Source of the DNA: Thermophilibacter provencensis
Lineage (GTDB): Bacteria; Actinomycetota; Coriobacteriia; Coriobacteriales; Atopobiaceae
Length of the DNA: 64,000 nucleotides
Direction: 5' to 3'
Assembly (NCBI RefSeq): GCF_030372065.1
Contig: NZ_JAUDEA010000011.1
Location: 1 to 64,000, forward strand
Position 1 is the stretch's first letter, and each line of letters starts with the position of its first letter. Below the pieces are notes generated by a model. The model saw only the letters and a program-made list of their open reading frames with translations, made no database searches and was not told where the DNA came from. Below, one piece after another: positions 52,405 through 60,770 of this stretch. A program made the position numbers and the translations under genes.

Positions 52405-53274
52405 ATGGCAAGCATCGCCGCTTCAAAGGCGGGATCTGACAGGAACCGCACCTTCCTCGCAATCCTGATTCCTGTCCTCATCCTGTTCATCGCATTCAAC
52501 ACGATTCCGCTGCTCACGGGCTTCTTCTACAGCTTCACGGACTCCAAGGGCTACGGCGCCTTCGAGATCGTGGGCCTGCAGAACTACATCGACCTGTTCC
52601 AGGACGCGCGCGTGGGCAACTCGTACCTGTTCACGTTCAAGATCTCCGTCGTCTCGACGATCCTCGTCAACGTGATTTCGCTCATGCTGGCTATCGGCCT
52701 CTCGAGCAAGATCAAGTTCAAGAGCGCCCTGCGCGGCATCTACTTTGTGCCCCGCATCCTCGGCGGTCTCGTCGTTGGCTACGTGTTCAGCTACTTCTTC
52801 ACCTACATCGTCCCGGCGCTCACCGGCACCACCTCGATGCTGGCGAGCAAGGAGTGGGCGTGGGTGGCCATCGTCGTGGTTCTCGTCTGGCAGGCGTGCG
52901 CCCAGACCACGATCATCTACATCACCGGCCTCTCGTCGGTGCCCGAGGATGTCTACGAGGCGGGCGCCCTTGACGGTGCCACGGGCTGGGACAAGTTCCG
53001 CTACCTCACGTTCCCGCTCATCATGCCCTCCATCACCACCAACATGGTCCTGGTCATGAAGGACATGCTCATGACGTTCGACCAGATCGTGGCCATGACC
53101 TCCGGAGGCCCGGCGCAGTCCACCGAGTCCATCTCGTACCTCATCTACCAGAACGGCCTCAACAACAGCCAGTTTGGCTTCCAGTGCGCCAACGCCGTCA
53201 TCTTCTTCATCGTCATCGCCGTGATCTCAATTGCCCAGACCAAGTTCCTGAACAGTAAGGAGGAGCAGCTCTAA
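52405..53274 (+). CDS. msmF: sugar ABC importer, inner permease subunit 1
   Basis: 289 residues with six membrane helices. The MalF-type EAA loop is PEDVYEAGALDGATGWDKFR, which docks to the ATPase. First helix LAILIPVLILFIAFNTIPLL follows a short N terminus. Twelve bases after msmE; stop overlaps the msmG start by one base. Works with MsmG as heterodimer. Confidence 0.94.
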   Translation: MASIAASKAGSDRNRTFLAILIPVLILFIAFNTIPLLTGFFYSFTDSKGYGAFEIVGLQNYIDLFQDARVGNSYLFTFKISVVSTILVNVISLMLAIGLSSKIKFKSALRGIYFVPRILGGLVVGYVFSYFFTYIVPALTGTTSMLASKEWAWVAIVVVLVWQACAQTTIIYITGLSSVPEDVYEAGALDGATGWDKFRYLTFPLIMPSITTNMVLVMKDMLMTFDQIVAMTSGGPAQSTESISYLIYQNGLNNSQFGFQCANAVIFFIVIAVISIAQTKFLNSKEEQL

Positions 53275-54131
53275 TGGCTAACAACACTGTTCCTGCCAAG
53301 GTCAAGGAGCGGGTCAACTGGCCCATCACCATCCTGCTCATCGTCGGCCTCATCACCATCATCTTCCCGCTCTACATGGCCGTGGTCATCGCCCTCAAGG
53401 ACCCCTCCGAGATGACCAACGACATAGCGGGCATCCTGTCGCTGCCGAGTACGTGGTCCCTCGACAACTTCATCGAGGCCATTCAGGTCACCGACTTCTT
53501 CAACTCGTTCATGAACTCGCTCATCATCACCGTGGCGGCCGTCGTGATCTCCGTCCTGGTGCACAGCCTCGCCGCCTACGCCATCGGGCGCAACATGGAC
53601 AAGAAGAAGCTCTTCAAGGCGTCCTACTACTTCATCGTGGCCGGCATGTATGTGCCCTTTGCCATCCTGATGATGCCGCTCGTCAAGCAGACCGCCGTCC
53701 TGCACCTGGACAACATGGTCGGCGTCATGATCCTCTACGTTGTGTTCTACATGCCCATGAACATGATGCTCTACACGGGTTACCTGAGGAACATCCCCAC
53801 CGCCCTCGAGGAGGCCGCCCGCGTTGACGGCGCGTCCACCTGGACCACCTACTGGAAGGTCATCTTCCCGCTCATGAAGCCCATGCACGCCACCGTCGCC
53901 GTCATCACCGGCCTGGCCGTGTGGAACGACGTCATGACCCCGCTCGTCATCATGGGCGGCTCGGGCGTGAACACCCTGCCGCTCGCGCAGATGAACTTCC
54001 AGACCGCCTTTGCCACGAACTACAACCTGGCCTTCGCCTCCTACCTGCTCGCCATGCTCCCGATGATCATCTTCTACATCGTGGCGCAGAAGCAGATCAT
54101 CGGCGGCGTCACCAACGGTGCCGTGAAGTAG
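53274..54131 (+). CDS. msmG: sugar ABC importer, inner permease subunit 2
   Basis: 285 residues with six membrane helices, MalG type. EAA loop: PTALEEAARVDGASTWTTYW. First helix WPITILLIVGLITIIFPLYM. ATG at 53274 shares its first base with the msmF stop, a sign of tight coupling. After the stop a 144-base spacer with a strong hairpin precedes aga. Confidence 0.94.
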   Translation: MANNTVPAKVKERVNWPITILLIVGLITIIFPLYMAVVIALKDPSEMTNDIAGILSLPSTWSLDNFIEAIQVTDFFNSFMNSLIITVAAVVISVLVHSLAAYAIGRNMDKKKLFKASYYFIVAGMYVPFAILMMPLVKQTAVLHLDNMVGVMILYVVFYMPMNMMLYTGYLRNIPTALEEAARVDGASTWTTYWKVIFPLMKPMHATVAVITGLAVWNDVMTPLVIMGGSGVNTLPLAQMNFQTAFATNYNLAFASYLLAMLPMIIFYIVAQKQIIGGVTNGAVK

Positions 54132-54167
54132 CCCGGGTTTCACAGGCACGCTTCGAGTTCCCCCTGG

Positions 54168-54205
54168 CGCCCGGAATCCATCTATTTTGTGATGGGTTCC
54201 GGGCG
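54168..54205 (+). promoter_or_regulatory. intercistronic hairpin between msmG and aga
   Basis: CGCCCGGAA (54168-54176) pairs with TTCCGGGCG (54197-54205); an inner CCATC/GATGG extends the stem. A C-rich run, not a T-run, follows. Likely an RNA processing or partial read-through element setting the level of the galactosidase against the transporter. Confidence 0.65.
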
Positions 54206-54275
54206 TCCCCCCGGACGGAGCGAATGCGCTACACTCTGCCCGGCCTTTTCAGCTGCGAGAGAAACTGAGGAGCAG

Positions 54276-56468
54276 ATGTCCCTTACGTACAACGCCTCCG
54301 CCTCTACCTTCACCCTCTCGACGGAGCGCTCCACCTACCAGATGAAGGTCGACCAGTACGGATACCTCCTTCACTTGTACTACGGCGCTCGCACGGAGGG
54401 GGATCTGTCCTACCTCATCACCTACGCCGACCGCAGCGGCATGTGCGGCTGCCCGCATGACGTGGCGGACCGCACCTACTCGCTCGACGTCCTCCCGCAG
54501 GAGTTTCCCTTCCAGGGCGAGGGCGACATGAGAAGCCCGCTGCTCATGGTGCGCGGCACGGACGGCACCTTCGGCTGCGACCTGCGCTACAAGTCCCACG
54601 AGATTCGCCCGGGCAAGTACGGCCTTCCCGGCCTGCCCGCCGTCTATGACGAGGGCGAGAAGGACGCCGCGCAGACCCTCTCGATCACCCTTGCCGACGA
54701 GCGGCTGGGTCTTGAGGTCGAGCTCCTCTATGGCGTCATGCCCGCCTACGACGTGATCACCCGCGCCGCGGTGGTCAGAAACGTCGGCAGCGGTCGCCTT
54801 ACCGTGGCGAAGCTCCAGTCCGCCTGCCTCGACCTCGTTGCCGGCGACTTTGACGTCATCACGTTTGACGGCCGCCACGCGATGGAGCGCCGTCCTTCTC
54901 GCCGTCCGGTCACGAACGGGTCCTTTAGCGTGGGCAGCCGCCGCGGCATGTCCTCCAACCAGTACAATCCCCTCATGATCCTCTGCGACCGCGACGCCAC
55001 GGAGACCGCCGGGCGCTGCTGGTCCATGAGCTTTGTCTACAGCGGCGGCTTTCTCGCCGAGGCCGAGCGCGACCAGTTTGAGCAGACGCGCATGCAGATG
55101 GGCCTGGCCTCCGACCTCTTCTCCTACCCGCTGGAGCCGGGCGAGAAGATCGTGGCACCGGAGGTCATCATGTCCTTCTCGGCCGCTGGCCTTGAGAAGA
55201 TCTCTCACAACCTGCACCGCTGCATCCGCGAGCGCGTGTGCCGCGGCCCCTGGCGCGACAGCCCGCGCCCCGTGCTCATCAACAGCTGGGAGGCGTGCTA
55301 CTTCGACTTCACGGGCGACAAGCTCGTGGAGCTGGCCAAGAAGGCCGCCGAGCTGGGGCTTGACATGCTCGTCATGGACGACGGCTGGTTTGGCGCGCGC
55401 AGCGACGACCACCGCGGCCTGGGCGACTGGAAGCCCAACATGGAGAAGCTCGGCGGCACCGTGGCCGACCTCGCACGCCGCGTGAACGAGGTGGGGCTTG
55501 GCTTTGGCATCTGGGTGGAGCCCGAGATGGTCAACGAGGACTCCGACCTCTTCCGCGCGCACCCGGACTGGGCGCTCACCGTCCCCGGCAAACCGCCGGT
55601 GCTCGGGCGCGACCAGCTGGTCCTGGACCTCTCCCGCGCCGACGTGCGCGACAACCTCTTCGAGCAGCTCTCCGCGGTGCTTGACCAGGGCGGCGTTGAC
55701 TACGTGAAATGGGACTACAACCGCTCGATCGTTGACGTGCACTCTCGTGCGGCGAGCGACCAGGGCAAGGTGCTCTACGACTACGTCCTTGGCCTCTATG
55801 ACCTGCTCGAGCGCGTGCGCACGCGCTACCCCGAGCTGCTCATCGAGGGCTGCTCGGCTGGTGGCGGCCGCTTTGACGCCGGCATGCTCTACTACACGCC
55901 GCAGATCTGGACCTCGGACAACACCGACGCCCGCAATCGCATGGAGATCCAGTACGGCACCTCCTTCGGCTACCCGTGCTCGGCGGTGGGCGCGCACGTC
56001 TCCGCCTGCCCCAACGAGATCACCGGCCGCACGATCCCCCTGGGGGCGCGCGGTACCGTTGCCATGGCGGGTGGCGCCTTTGGCTACGAGCTCGACCTCA
56101 TGGAGCTGAACGACCGCGCCTGCGAGATTATCAAGACGCAGGTCAAGACCTATCGCCAGATCGAGGGGCTTGTTCGCGAGGGGCTGCTCTACCGTCTCTC
56201 CGACCCCAAGGACGCCGACGTCTCTGCCTGGGAGTTCGTCTCCGAGGACGAGCGCGAGGCGCTCGTCTGCGCCGTGGTCACGCGCGTGGACGGCTACGGC
56301 AAGGCCAACTACGTCGTGCCGCGCGGCCTCACGCCGGGGGCAACGTATCGCATGGTGAGCAACGGGACGGAGTTCTCTGCCGATGCCCTCATGAGCATGG
56401 GTCTGCCGCTCACCGTGCCCGCAGGGCCGTACGAGAACTTCATGTACCGCTTCGAGCGGGTCGACTAA
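54276..56468 (+). CDS. aga: alpha-galactosidase, GH36
   Basis: 730 residues, cytoplasmic, splits terminal alpha-galactose from melibiose, raffinose and similar sugars. Nucleophile Asp is in VDYVKWDYNRSIV and the acid/base Asp in IWTSDNTDARNR. Other family points are LVMDDGWFGARSDDHRGLGD, GFGIWVEPEMVNEDSDL and the sugar-binding cluster EGCSAGGGRFD. A bulky N-terminal beta domain (residues 1-330) is normal for GH36. The start at 54276 is behind CTGAGGAG. Galactose made here would enter the Leloir pathway, whose galT gene lies at 63739. Confidence 0.95.
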   Translation: MSLTYNASASTFTLSTERSTYQMKVDQYGYLLHLYYGARTEGDLSYLITYADRSGMCGCPHDVADRTYSLDVLPQEFPFQGEGDMRSPLLMVRGTDGTFGCDLRYKSHEIRPGKYGLPGLPAVYDEGEKDAAQTLSITLADERLGLEVELLYGVMPAYDVITRAAVVRNVGSGRLTVAKLQSACLDLVAGDFDVITFDGRHAMERRPSRRPVTNGSFSVGSRRGMSSNQYNPLMILCDRDATETAGRCWSMSFVYSGGFLAEAERDQFEQTRMQMGLASDLFSYPLEPGEKIVAPEVIMSFSAAGLEKISHNLHRCIRERVCRGPWRDSPRPVLINSWEACYFDFTGDKLVELAKKAAELGLDMLVMDDGWFGARSDDHRGLGDWKPNMEKLGGTVADLARRVNEVGLGFGIWVEPEMVNEDSDLFRAHPDWALTVPGKPPVLGRDQLVLDLSRADVRDNLFEQLSAVLDQGGVDYVKWDYNRSIVDVHSRAASDQGKVLYDYVLGLYDLLERVRTRYPELLIEGCSAGGGRFDAGMLYYTPQIWTSDNTDARNRMEIQYGTSFGYPCSAVGAHVSACPNEITGRTIPLGARGTVAMAGGAFGYELDLMELNDRACEIIKTQVKTYRQIEGLVREGLLYRLSDPKDADVSAWEFVSEDEREALVCAVVTRVDGYGKANYVVPRGLTPGATYRMVSNGTEFSADALMSMGLPLTVPAGPYENFMYRFERVD

Positions 56469-56486
56469 CCGTTCATCTGCGGATCG

Positions 56487-56593
56487 TGACAAAGGTGACA
56501 GGGTAAGTTGTCATCATGGCGCTCCATGATGACAACTTACCCTGTCACCTTTGTCAACCCTGTTGATGACAACTTACCCTGTCACCTTTGTCA
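56487..56593. repeat. three copies of the 30-nt TGATGACAA repeat
   Basis: Copy at 56487-56516 is on the minus strand; copies at 56527-56556 and 56564-56593 are on the plus strand. All three agree over the 30 bases; the fourth, at 648-677, differs at one. The first two face each other with 10 bases between, so they can form a long perfect hairpin, which may help end the aga transcript. Confidence 0.88.
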
Positions 56594-56610
56594 GCAATAC
56601 GGGCAAGCTG

Positions 56611-56709
56611 CGGACGGTCTGGACGAGAAGAACGTCCGGAAGTTGCCCCTGCTTGCAAGAGGGGCGGGGTGTGGACGGTTTGGTCGTGAAAACCGTCCAC
56701 ACCCCGCCC
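56611..56709. terminator. composite hairpin element between convergent genes, second copy
   Basis: A 20-bp perfect stem (56662-56681 with 56690-56709, 8-base loop) has the same inner part (GGACGGTTT/AAACCGTCC) and loop length as 5665-5714, but a different outer stem. It is preceded by CGGACGGTCTGG with CGTCCGG and by AGTTGCCCC, in the same order as in the first element. It lies between the convergent aga and glucosidase genes, so it probably terminates both. Confidence 0.75.
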
Positions 56710-56728
56710 GTTCTTCTCGGTGCGTAGG

Positions 56729-58420
56729 CTAGGCAATCACCCAGGCGGTGGCGTCGGTGGGAAGCTTGCCGTCAACAAGCGCAGCGCTGGCGAGAAAGAC
56801 CTCACCGGCGGGCAGCTCCGCGGCGGCTGCGCCGAAGTTGGTTACGCTCGTGAGCGTGCGGCCGTCGGCGGTGGGACGGCGATAGGCGATGACCTGGTCG
56901 TCGTAGCCGTCCACCCACGTGAGCGACGTGTCGCCGGTGGCCGTGAGCAGCTCCGCGCGCGCGGCGAGCGCGCGGCGGTAGAACTTGAGCATGGAGTCCT
57001 TCTCGGTCTCCTCGATGTCAACGGCATGCTGGGCAAACCACTCGGGCTGGGGCAGGTGCGCGGGCTTGTGCTCGGCGGGTGCGGAGAAGCCAAAGTCGCC
57101 CGTCTCGTCGACGGCCTTCCAGGGGAGCGGCACGCGGCAGCCGTCACGGCCCTTGATGGCGTCGCCGTGGCTTGTCATGGACGCCTCGGGGTCCTCGAGC
57201 GCGCCCCAGGGGATGTCCGCAACCTCAAAGAGGCCCAGCTCCTCACCCTGATAGAGGTAGACCGAGCCGGGAAGGCCCAGCTCCATGAGAAGGGCGGCGC
57301 GGGCGCGGCGGGTGCCGAGGTCGCGGTCCTCGTAGTAGGTCGTGCCGTCGCGGAGCAGCCAGTCGTTCACGAGCTGGTGGTGCACCGCGGAGCGGACCTG
57401 CGGCAGGCCGTAGCGCGTGGGGTGACGGGGCATATCGTGGTTGGAGAGGACCCAGGTGGTGGTGGAGCCGGAGCGCTCGGCCGCGGCGAGGCCCTCCTCG
57501 ATGGCCAGGTGCAGTTCGTCGGCAAACCAGCCGGCCTTGGAGAGCTCGAAGTTGAAGACCTGGCCGAGCTCGTCGGTGGAGGCGTACATCCACTGGTGCT
57601 CGGGGATCACCCACGCCTCGGCCACGGCAAATCGCGCGGGCTCGTACTCGTTGAAGACCTGGCGCCACTCGCGATAGATCTCGTGGACCTCGGGGCGGTC
57701 CCACAGGGGGTTCTCGTCACCGGGCTCGCCCTCGTCGAGGTTGTCGGGCCACTCGTCGAGCGGGCGGCTGTCAAGGTCCTTGGCAAGCGCGTGCGCAACG
57801 TCGATGCGGAAGCCGTCCGCCCCGCGGTCGCTCCAGAAGCGCAGCGTCCTCTTGAAGTCCTCGCGCACCTCGGGGTTCTTCCAGTTGAGGTCGGCCTGCT
57901 CCACGGCAAAGAGGTGCAGGTACCACTCGCCGTCGCCCACCGGCTCCCAGCCGGGCCCGCCAAAGGTGGACTTCCAGCCGTTGGGGGGCAGCTCGCCGTT
58001 CTCTCCGCGGCCACGGCGGAAGATGTAGCGGTCGCGCTCCGGGGAGCCGGGGCCGGCGGCCAGCGCGGCCTTGAACCACTCGTGCTCGGTGGAGGTGTGG
58101 TTGGGAACGATGTCCACGATCACCTTGATGCCCGCGGCGTGCGCGGCTGCGGCCATCTCGTCAAAGTCCTCGAGCGTTCCCAGGCGCGGGTCCACGTTGC
58201 GGTAGTCCGCCACGTCGTAGCCGCCGTCGGCGAGCGGGGAGGGGTAGAACGGGGAGAGCCAGATTGCGTTGATACCCAGGGCGCGCAGGTAGTCCATGTG
58301 GGCGGTGATGCCCTTGATGTCGCCGAGGCCGTCACCGTTGGCGTCGTAGAAGCTGCGCGGGTACACCTGATACACCACCGCCTGCTTCCACCACTCCTCG
58401 TTCCCGTTGATGAGCGTCAT
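56729..58420 (-). CDS. alpha-glucosidase / oligo-1,6-glucosidase, GH13
   Basis: 563 residues, cytoplasmic. Removes glucose from the ends of maltose- or isomaltose-type oligosaccharides. GH13 motifs: VYQVYPRSFYDANGDGLGD, VDIVPNHTS, nucleophile Asp in GFRIDVAHALAK, acid/base Glu in AVAEAWVIPEH and VLSNHDMPRHPTRYG. Sequence style (VDGYDDQVIAYRR, EADLNW-like QADLNWKNPEVRE) is that of actinobacterial alpha-glucosidases. The start at 58420 follows GGAAAGGAG. It is the last gene of lacI-malQ-glgP-this. Confidence 0.93.
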   Translation of the reverse strand: MTLINGNEEWWKQAVVYQVYPRSFYDANGDGLGDIKGITAHMDYLRALGINAIWLSPFYPSPLADGGYDVADYRNVDPRLGTLEDFDEMAAAAHAAGIKVIVDIVPNHTSTEHEWFKAALAAGPGSPERDRYIFRRGRGENGELPPNGWKSTFGGPGWEPVGDGEWYLHLFAVEQADLNWKNPEVREDFKRTLRFWSDRGADGFRIDVAHALAKDLDSRPLDEWPDNLDEGEPGDENPLWDRPEVHEIYREWRQVFNEYEPARFAVAEAWVIPEHQWMYASTDELGQVFNFELSKAGWFADELHLAIEEGLAAAERSGSTTTWVLSNHDMPRHPTRYGLPQVRSAVHHQLVNDWLLRDGTTYYEDRDLGTRRARAALLMELGLPGSVYLYQGEELGLFEVADIPWGALEDPEASMTSHGDAIKGRDGCRVPLPWKAVDETGDFGFSAPAEHKPAHLPQPEWFAQHAVDIEETEKDSMLKFYRRALAARAELLTATGDTSLTWVDGYDDQVIAYRRPTADGRTLTSVTNFGAAAAELPAGEVFLASAALVDGKLPTDATAWVIA

Positions 58421-58445
58421 GCCATTCTCCTTTCCTAGTTCAAAG

Positions 58446-58478
58446 TGATTCAAAAGGGGACTGTCCCCTTTTGAATCA
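58446..58478. repeat. perfect 33-nt palindrome (TGATTCAAAAGGGGAC family)
   Basis: TGATTCAAAAGGGGAC, one T, then its exact complement GTCCCCTTTTGAATCA. The same element, imperfect, is at 41375-41407. It lies between glgP and the glucosidase gene in the same operon, starting 25 bases upstream of the glucosidase start and just after the glgP stop. Could act as REP-type stabiliser or terminator. Confidence 0.88.
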
Positions 58479-58481
58479 TGT

Positions 58482-60746
58482 TTACGAGAGGTGCCAGATG
58501 TCGCGGTTGTACTCGCGGATGGTGCGGTCGGACGAGAAGAACCCGGACTTCGCAATGTTCACGAGAGCCTTCTCGCCCCATGCGGCACGATCCTCGTAGT
58601 CTGCAAGGCAGCGCTCCTTCACGGCCACGTAGTCGCGCGCATCGAGCAGCGCCATGAAGTAGTCCTTGGCAATAAAGTCCCGATAGACGCGGGTGATGCA
58701 GCCAGCGTCACCGCGTGCGAGCAGCTCGGGCGAGCAGATGAAGTCAAGGATCTCGGCGAGCTCGCCGTCGGCCTGCCAGACGTCCCACGGTCGGTAGTCA
58801 CACCGGTCATAGAGACCGATGACATCCTCGGAGGAGCGACCGAAGAGGTAGATGTTCTCGCGCCCCACGAGCTCCGCGATCTCCACGTTGGCGCCGTCGA
58901 GCGTCCCCAGCGTGAGGGCGCCGTTTGCCATGAACTTCATGTTGGAGGTGCCGCTCGCCTCCTTGGAGGCAAGGGAGATCTGCTCGGAGACGTCCGCGGC
59001 GGGAATGAGGTGCTCGGCTGCGGTGACGTTGTAGTTCTCCACAAAGACGAGGCGCAGCCACGGCGCGACCTCCGGATCCTCTGCGATAAGGCGTCCGAGG
59101 GCTAGGAGCAGGGCAATCGTGTCCTTGGCCAGGGTGTAGGCTGGCGCCGCCTTGGCGCCGAGGACCATCGTCAGCGGCCTGTTGGGAACGTTTCCACGCT
59201 TGATCTGCAGATACTTCCAGATGGCGTAGAGGGCGTTCATCTGCTGGCGCTTGTACTGGTGCATGCGCTTGACCTGGATGTCAAATATAGAGTGCGGGTC
59301 AACCTCGACGTTCTTCTCGGCGCGCAGCCATGCGGCAAGGCGCTCCTTGTTGCCCTCCTTGACCCTCAGGAGCCGCTGGACAAAGCCGGCGTCCCCGCTT
59401 AGGGAAAGAAGGTCCTCCAGCCTGGAGGCGTCGCGCTTCCAGTCGTCGCCGATGGCGTCGGTCACCAGCGAGGCCAGCTCCGGGTTGCAGCCCATGAGCC
59501 AGCGGCGGAAGGTGATCCCGTTGGTCTTGTTGGAGAACTTCTCGGGGTAGAGCTCGGCAAAGGGACGCATCTCGGACTCCACGAGAATCTGGGCGTGGAG
59601 TGCGGCCACCCCGTTCACGGCATGGCTGAAGTGCACGTCCATGTTTGCCATGTGGACGACGTCGTTGCCGTCGATCACGGCCACGCGCTCGTCGTCCGTG
59701 CGCGCGCGGGCGAGGGCGTCGAGCTGGTAGATCACGGGCACGATGCCGGGCGCCACCTGCTCGATGTAGCCCATCGGCCAGGTCTCGAGTGCCTCGGCGA
59801 GGATGGTGTGGTTGGTATAGCCGCAGGTTCGCTCCACGATCTTGGCCGCGTCCTCGAACTCAATGCCACGCTCCATGAGCAGGCGTACCAGCTCGGGAAT
59901 CACCATCGAGGGGTGGGTGTCGTTGATGTGCACGGCCACGTGACGGTCGAGCTCCTTGGGCGCAAAGCCGCGCTCCTCGAGCTCAGCAAGGATGAGCTGC
60001 GCCCCTGCGGACACCATGAAGTACTGCTGGTAAACGCGCAAGAGGCGGCCGGCATCGTCGGAGTCGTCCGGGTAGAGGAAGCTCGTGAGACCGTGGCGGA
60101 CGTCGCCCTTGTCAAAGGCGATGCCGCGCGCGGGCGCCGGTGACGGCTCCTCCACGTCAAAGAGGTGCAGGCGGTTGACCACGCCGTTCTCGTAACCAGG
60201 GACCTCGATGTCATACATGTGCGCCGCGAGCGGGCCAAAGCCAAAGGGCACCGAGAAGGACGTGCCGGTGTCGATGAGCCAGGACTCGGGCGCGATCCAG
60301 GGGTTGGGCTCCTCGCGCTGAACGCCCTCGGAGAGGTCTTGCCGGAAAAGGCCGTAGTGGTAGTTCAGGCCCACGCCGTCGCCGGGAAGCCCCAACGAGG
60401 CAATGGAGTCGAGGAAGCACGCGGCGAGCCGCCCGAGGCCGCCGTTTCCGAGCGAGGGCTCGGGCTCGCAGTCCTCCACCGCGGCGAGCGTGGTGCCGTG
60501 GGCGGCGAGTACGCGCTCGACATCGTCTGCCAGGCCAAGGTTCACGAGGTTGGCGCGCAGTAGGCGCCCCACTAGAAACTCGGCGGAAAAGTAGTACAGC
60601 TTGCGATTTCCTTCCGCTGGCTTCATTTCCGTCTCGAGGTCGCGCACCATGCGCAGCAGAGCGCAGAAGATCTGTGCGTTCGTCGCCCCGTCGAGGGTCG
60701 TTCCCATCTCGGCGAGCGTCTGGCTCAGGTTCTTCTCGATGTCCAT
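58482..60746 (-). CDS. glgP: glycogen / maltodextrin phosphorylase
   Basis: 754 residues, shorter than animal enzymes but typical of bacterial ones. Splits alpha-1,4-glucan ends with phosphate to glucose 1-phosphate, using PLP. The PLP-lysine signature is EASGTSNMKFMANGALTLGT with the catalytic Lys. Other points: YYFSAEFLVGRLL, EPSLGNGGLGRLAACFLDS, HINDTHPSM and KRMHQYKRQ. Start behind AAGGAGAACC. 24 bases after malQ on the same strand, so co-transcribed. With amyA, malQ and the glucosidase it forms a complete route from glucan to glucose and glucose 1-phosphate. Confidence 0.95.
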   Translation of the reverse strand: MDIEKNLSQTLAEMGTTLDGATNAQIFCALLRMVRDLETEMKPAEGNRKLYYFSAEFLVGRLLRANLVNLGLADDVERVLAAHGTTLAAVEDCEPEPSLGNGGLGRLAACFLDSIASLGLPGDGVGLNYHYGLFRQDLSEGVQREEPNPWIAPESWLIDTGTSFSVPFGFGPLAAHMYDIEVPGYENGVVNRLHLFDVEEPSPAPARGIAFDKGDVRHGLTSFLYPDDSDDAGRLLRVYQQYFMVSAGAQLILAELEERGFAPKELDRHVAVHINDTHPSMVIPELVRLLMERGIEFEDAAKIVERTCGYTNHTILAEALETWPMGYIEQVAPGIVPVIYQLDALARARTDDERVAVIDGNDVVHMANMDVHFSHAVNGVAALHAQILVESEMRPFAELYPEKFSNKTNGITFRRWLMGCNPELASLVTDAIGDDWKRDASRLEDLLSLSGDAGFVQRLLRVKEGNKERLAAWLRAEKNVEVDPHSIFDIQVKRMHQYKRQQMNALYAIWKYLQIKRGNVPNRPLTMVLGAKAAPAYTLAKDTIALLLALGRLIAEDPEVAPWLRLVFVENYNVTAAEHLIPAADVSEQISLASKEASGTSNMKFMANGALTLGTLDGANVEIAELVGRENIYLFGRSSEDVIGLYDRCDYRPWDVWQADGELAEILDFICSPELLARGDAGCITRVYRDFIAKDYFMALLDARDYVAVKERCLADYEDRAAWGEKALVNIAKSGFFSSDRTIREYNRDIWHLS

Positions 60747-60770
60747 CGTGGTTCTCCTTGCCGCTCTTGA

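Noticed and set aside
59176-59200. Partial LacI-type palindrome (GGAACGTTTCC) inside glgP
   Set aside because: Lies in coding sequence with ordinary codons and only the centre matches; most likely chance.
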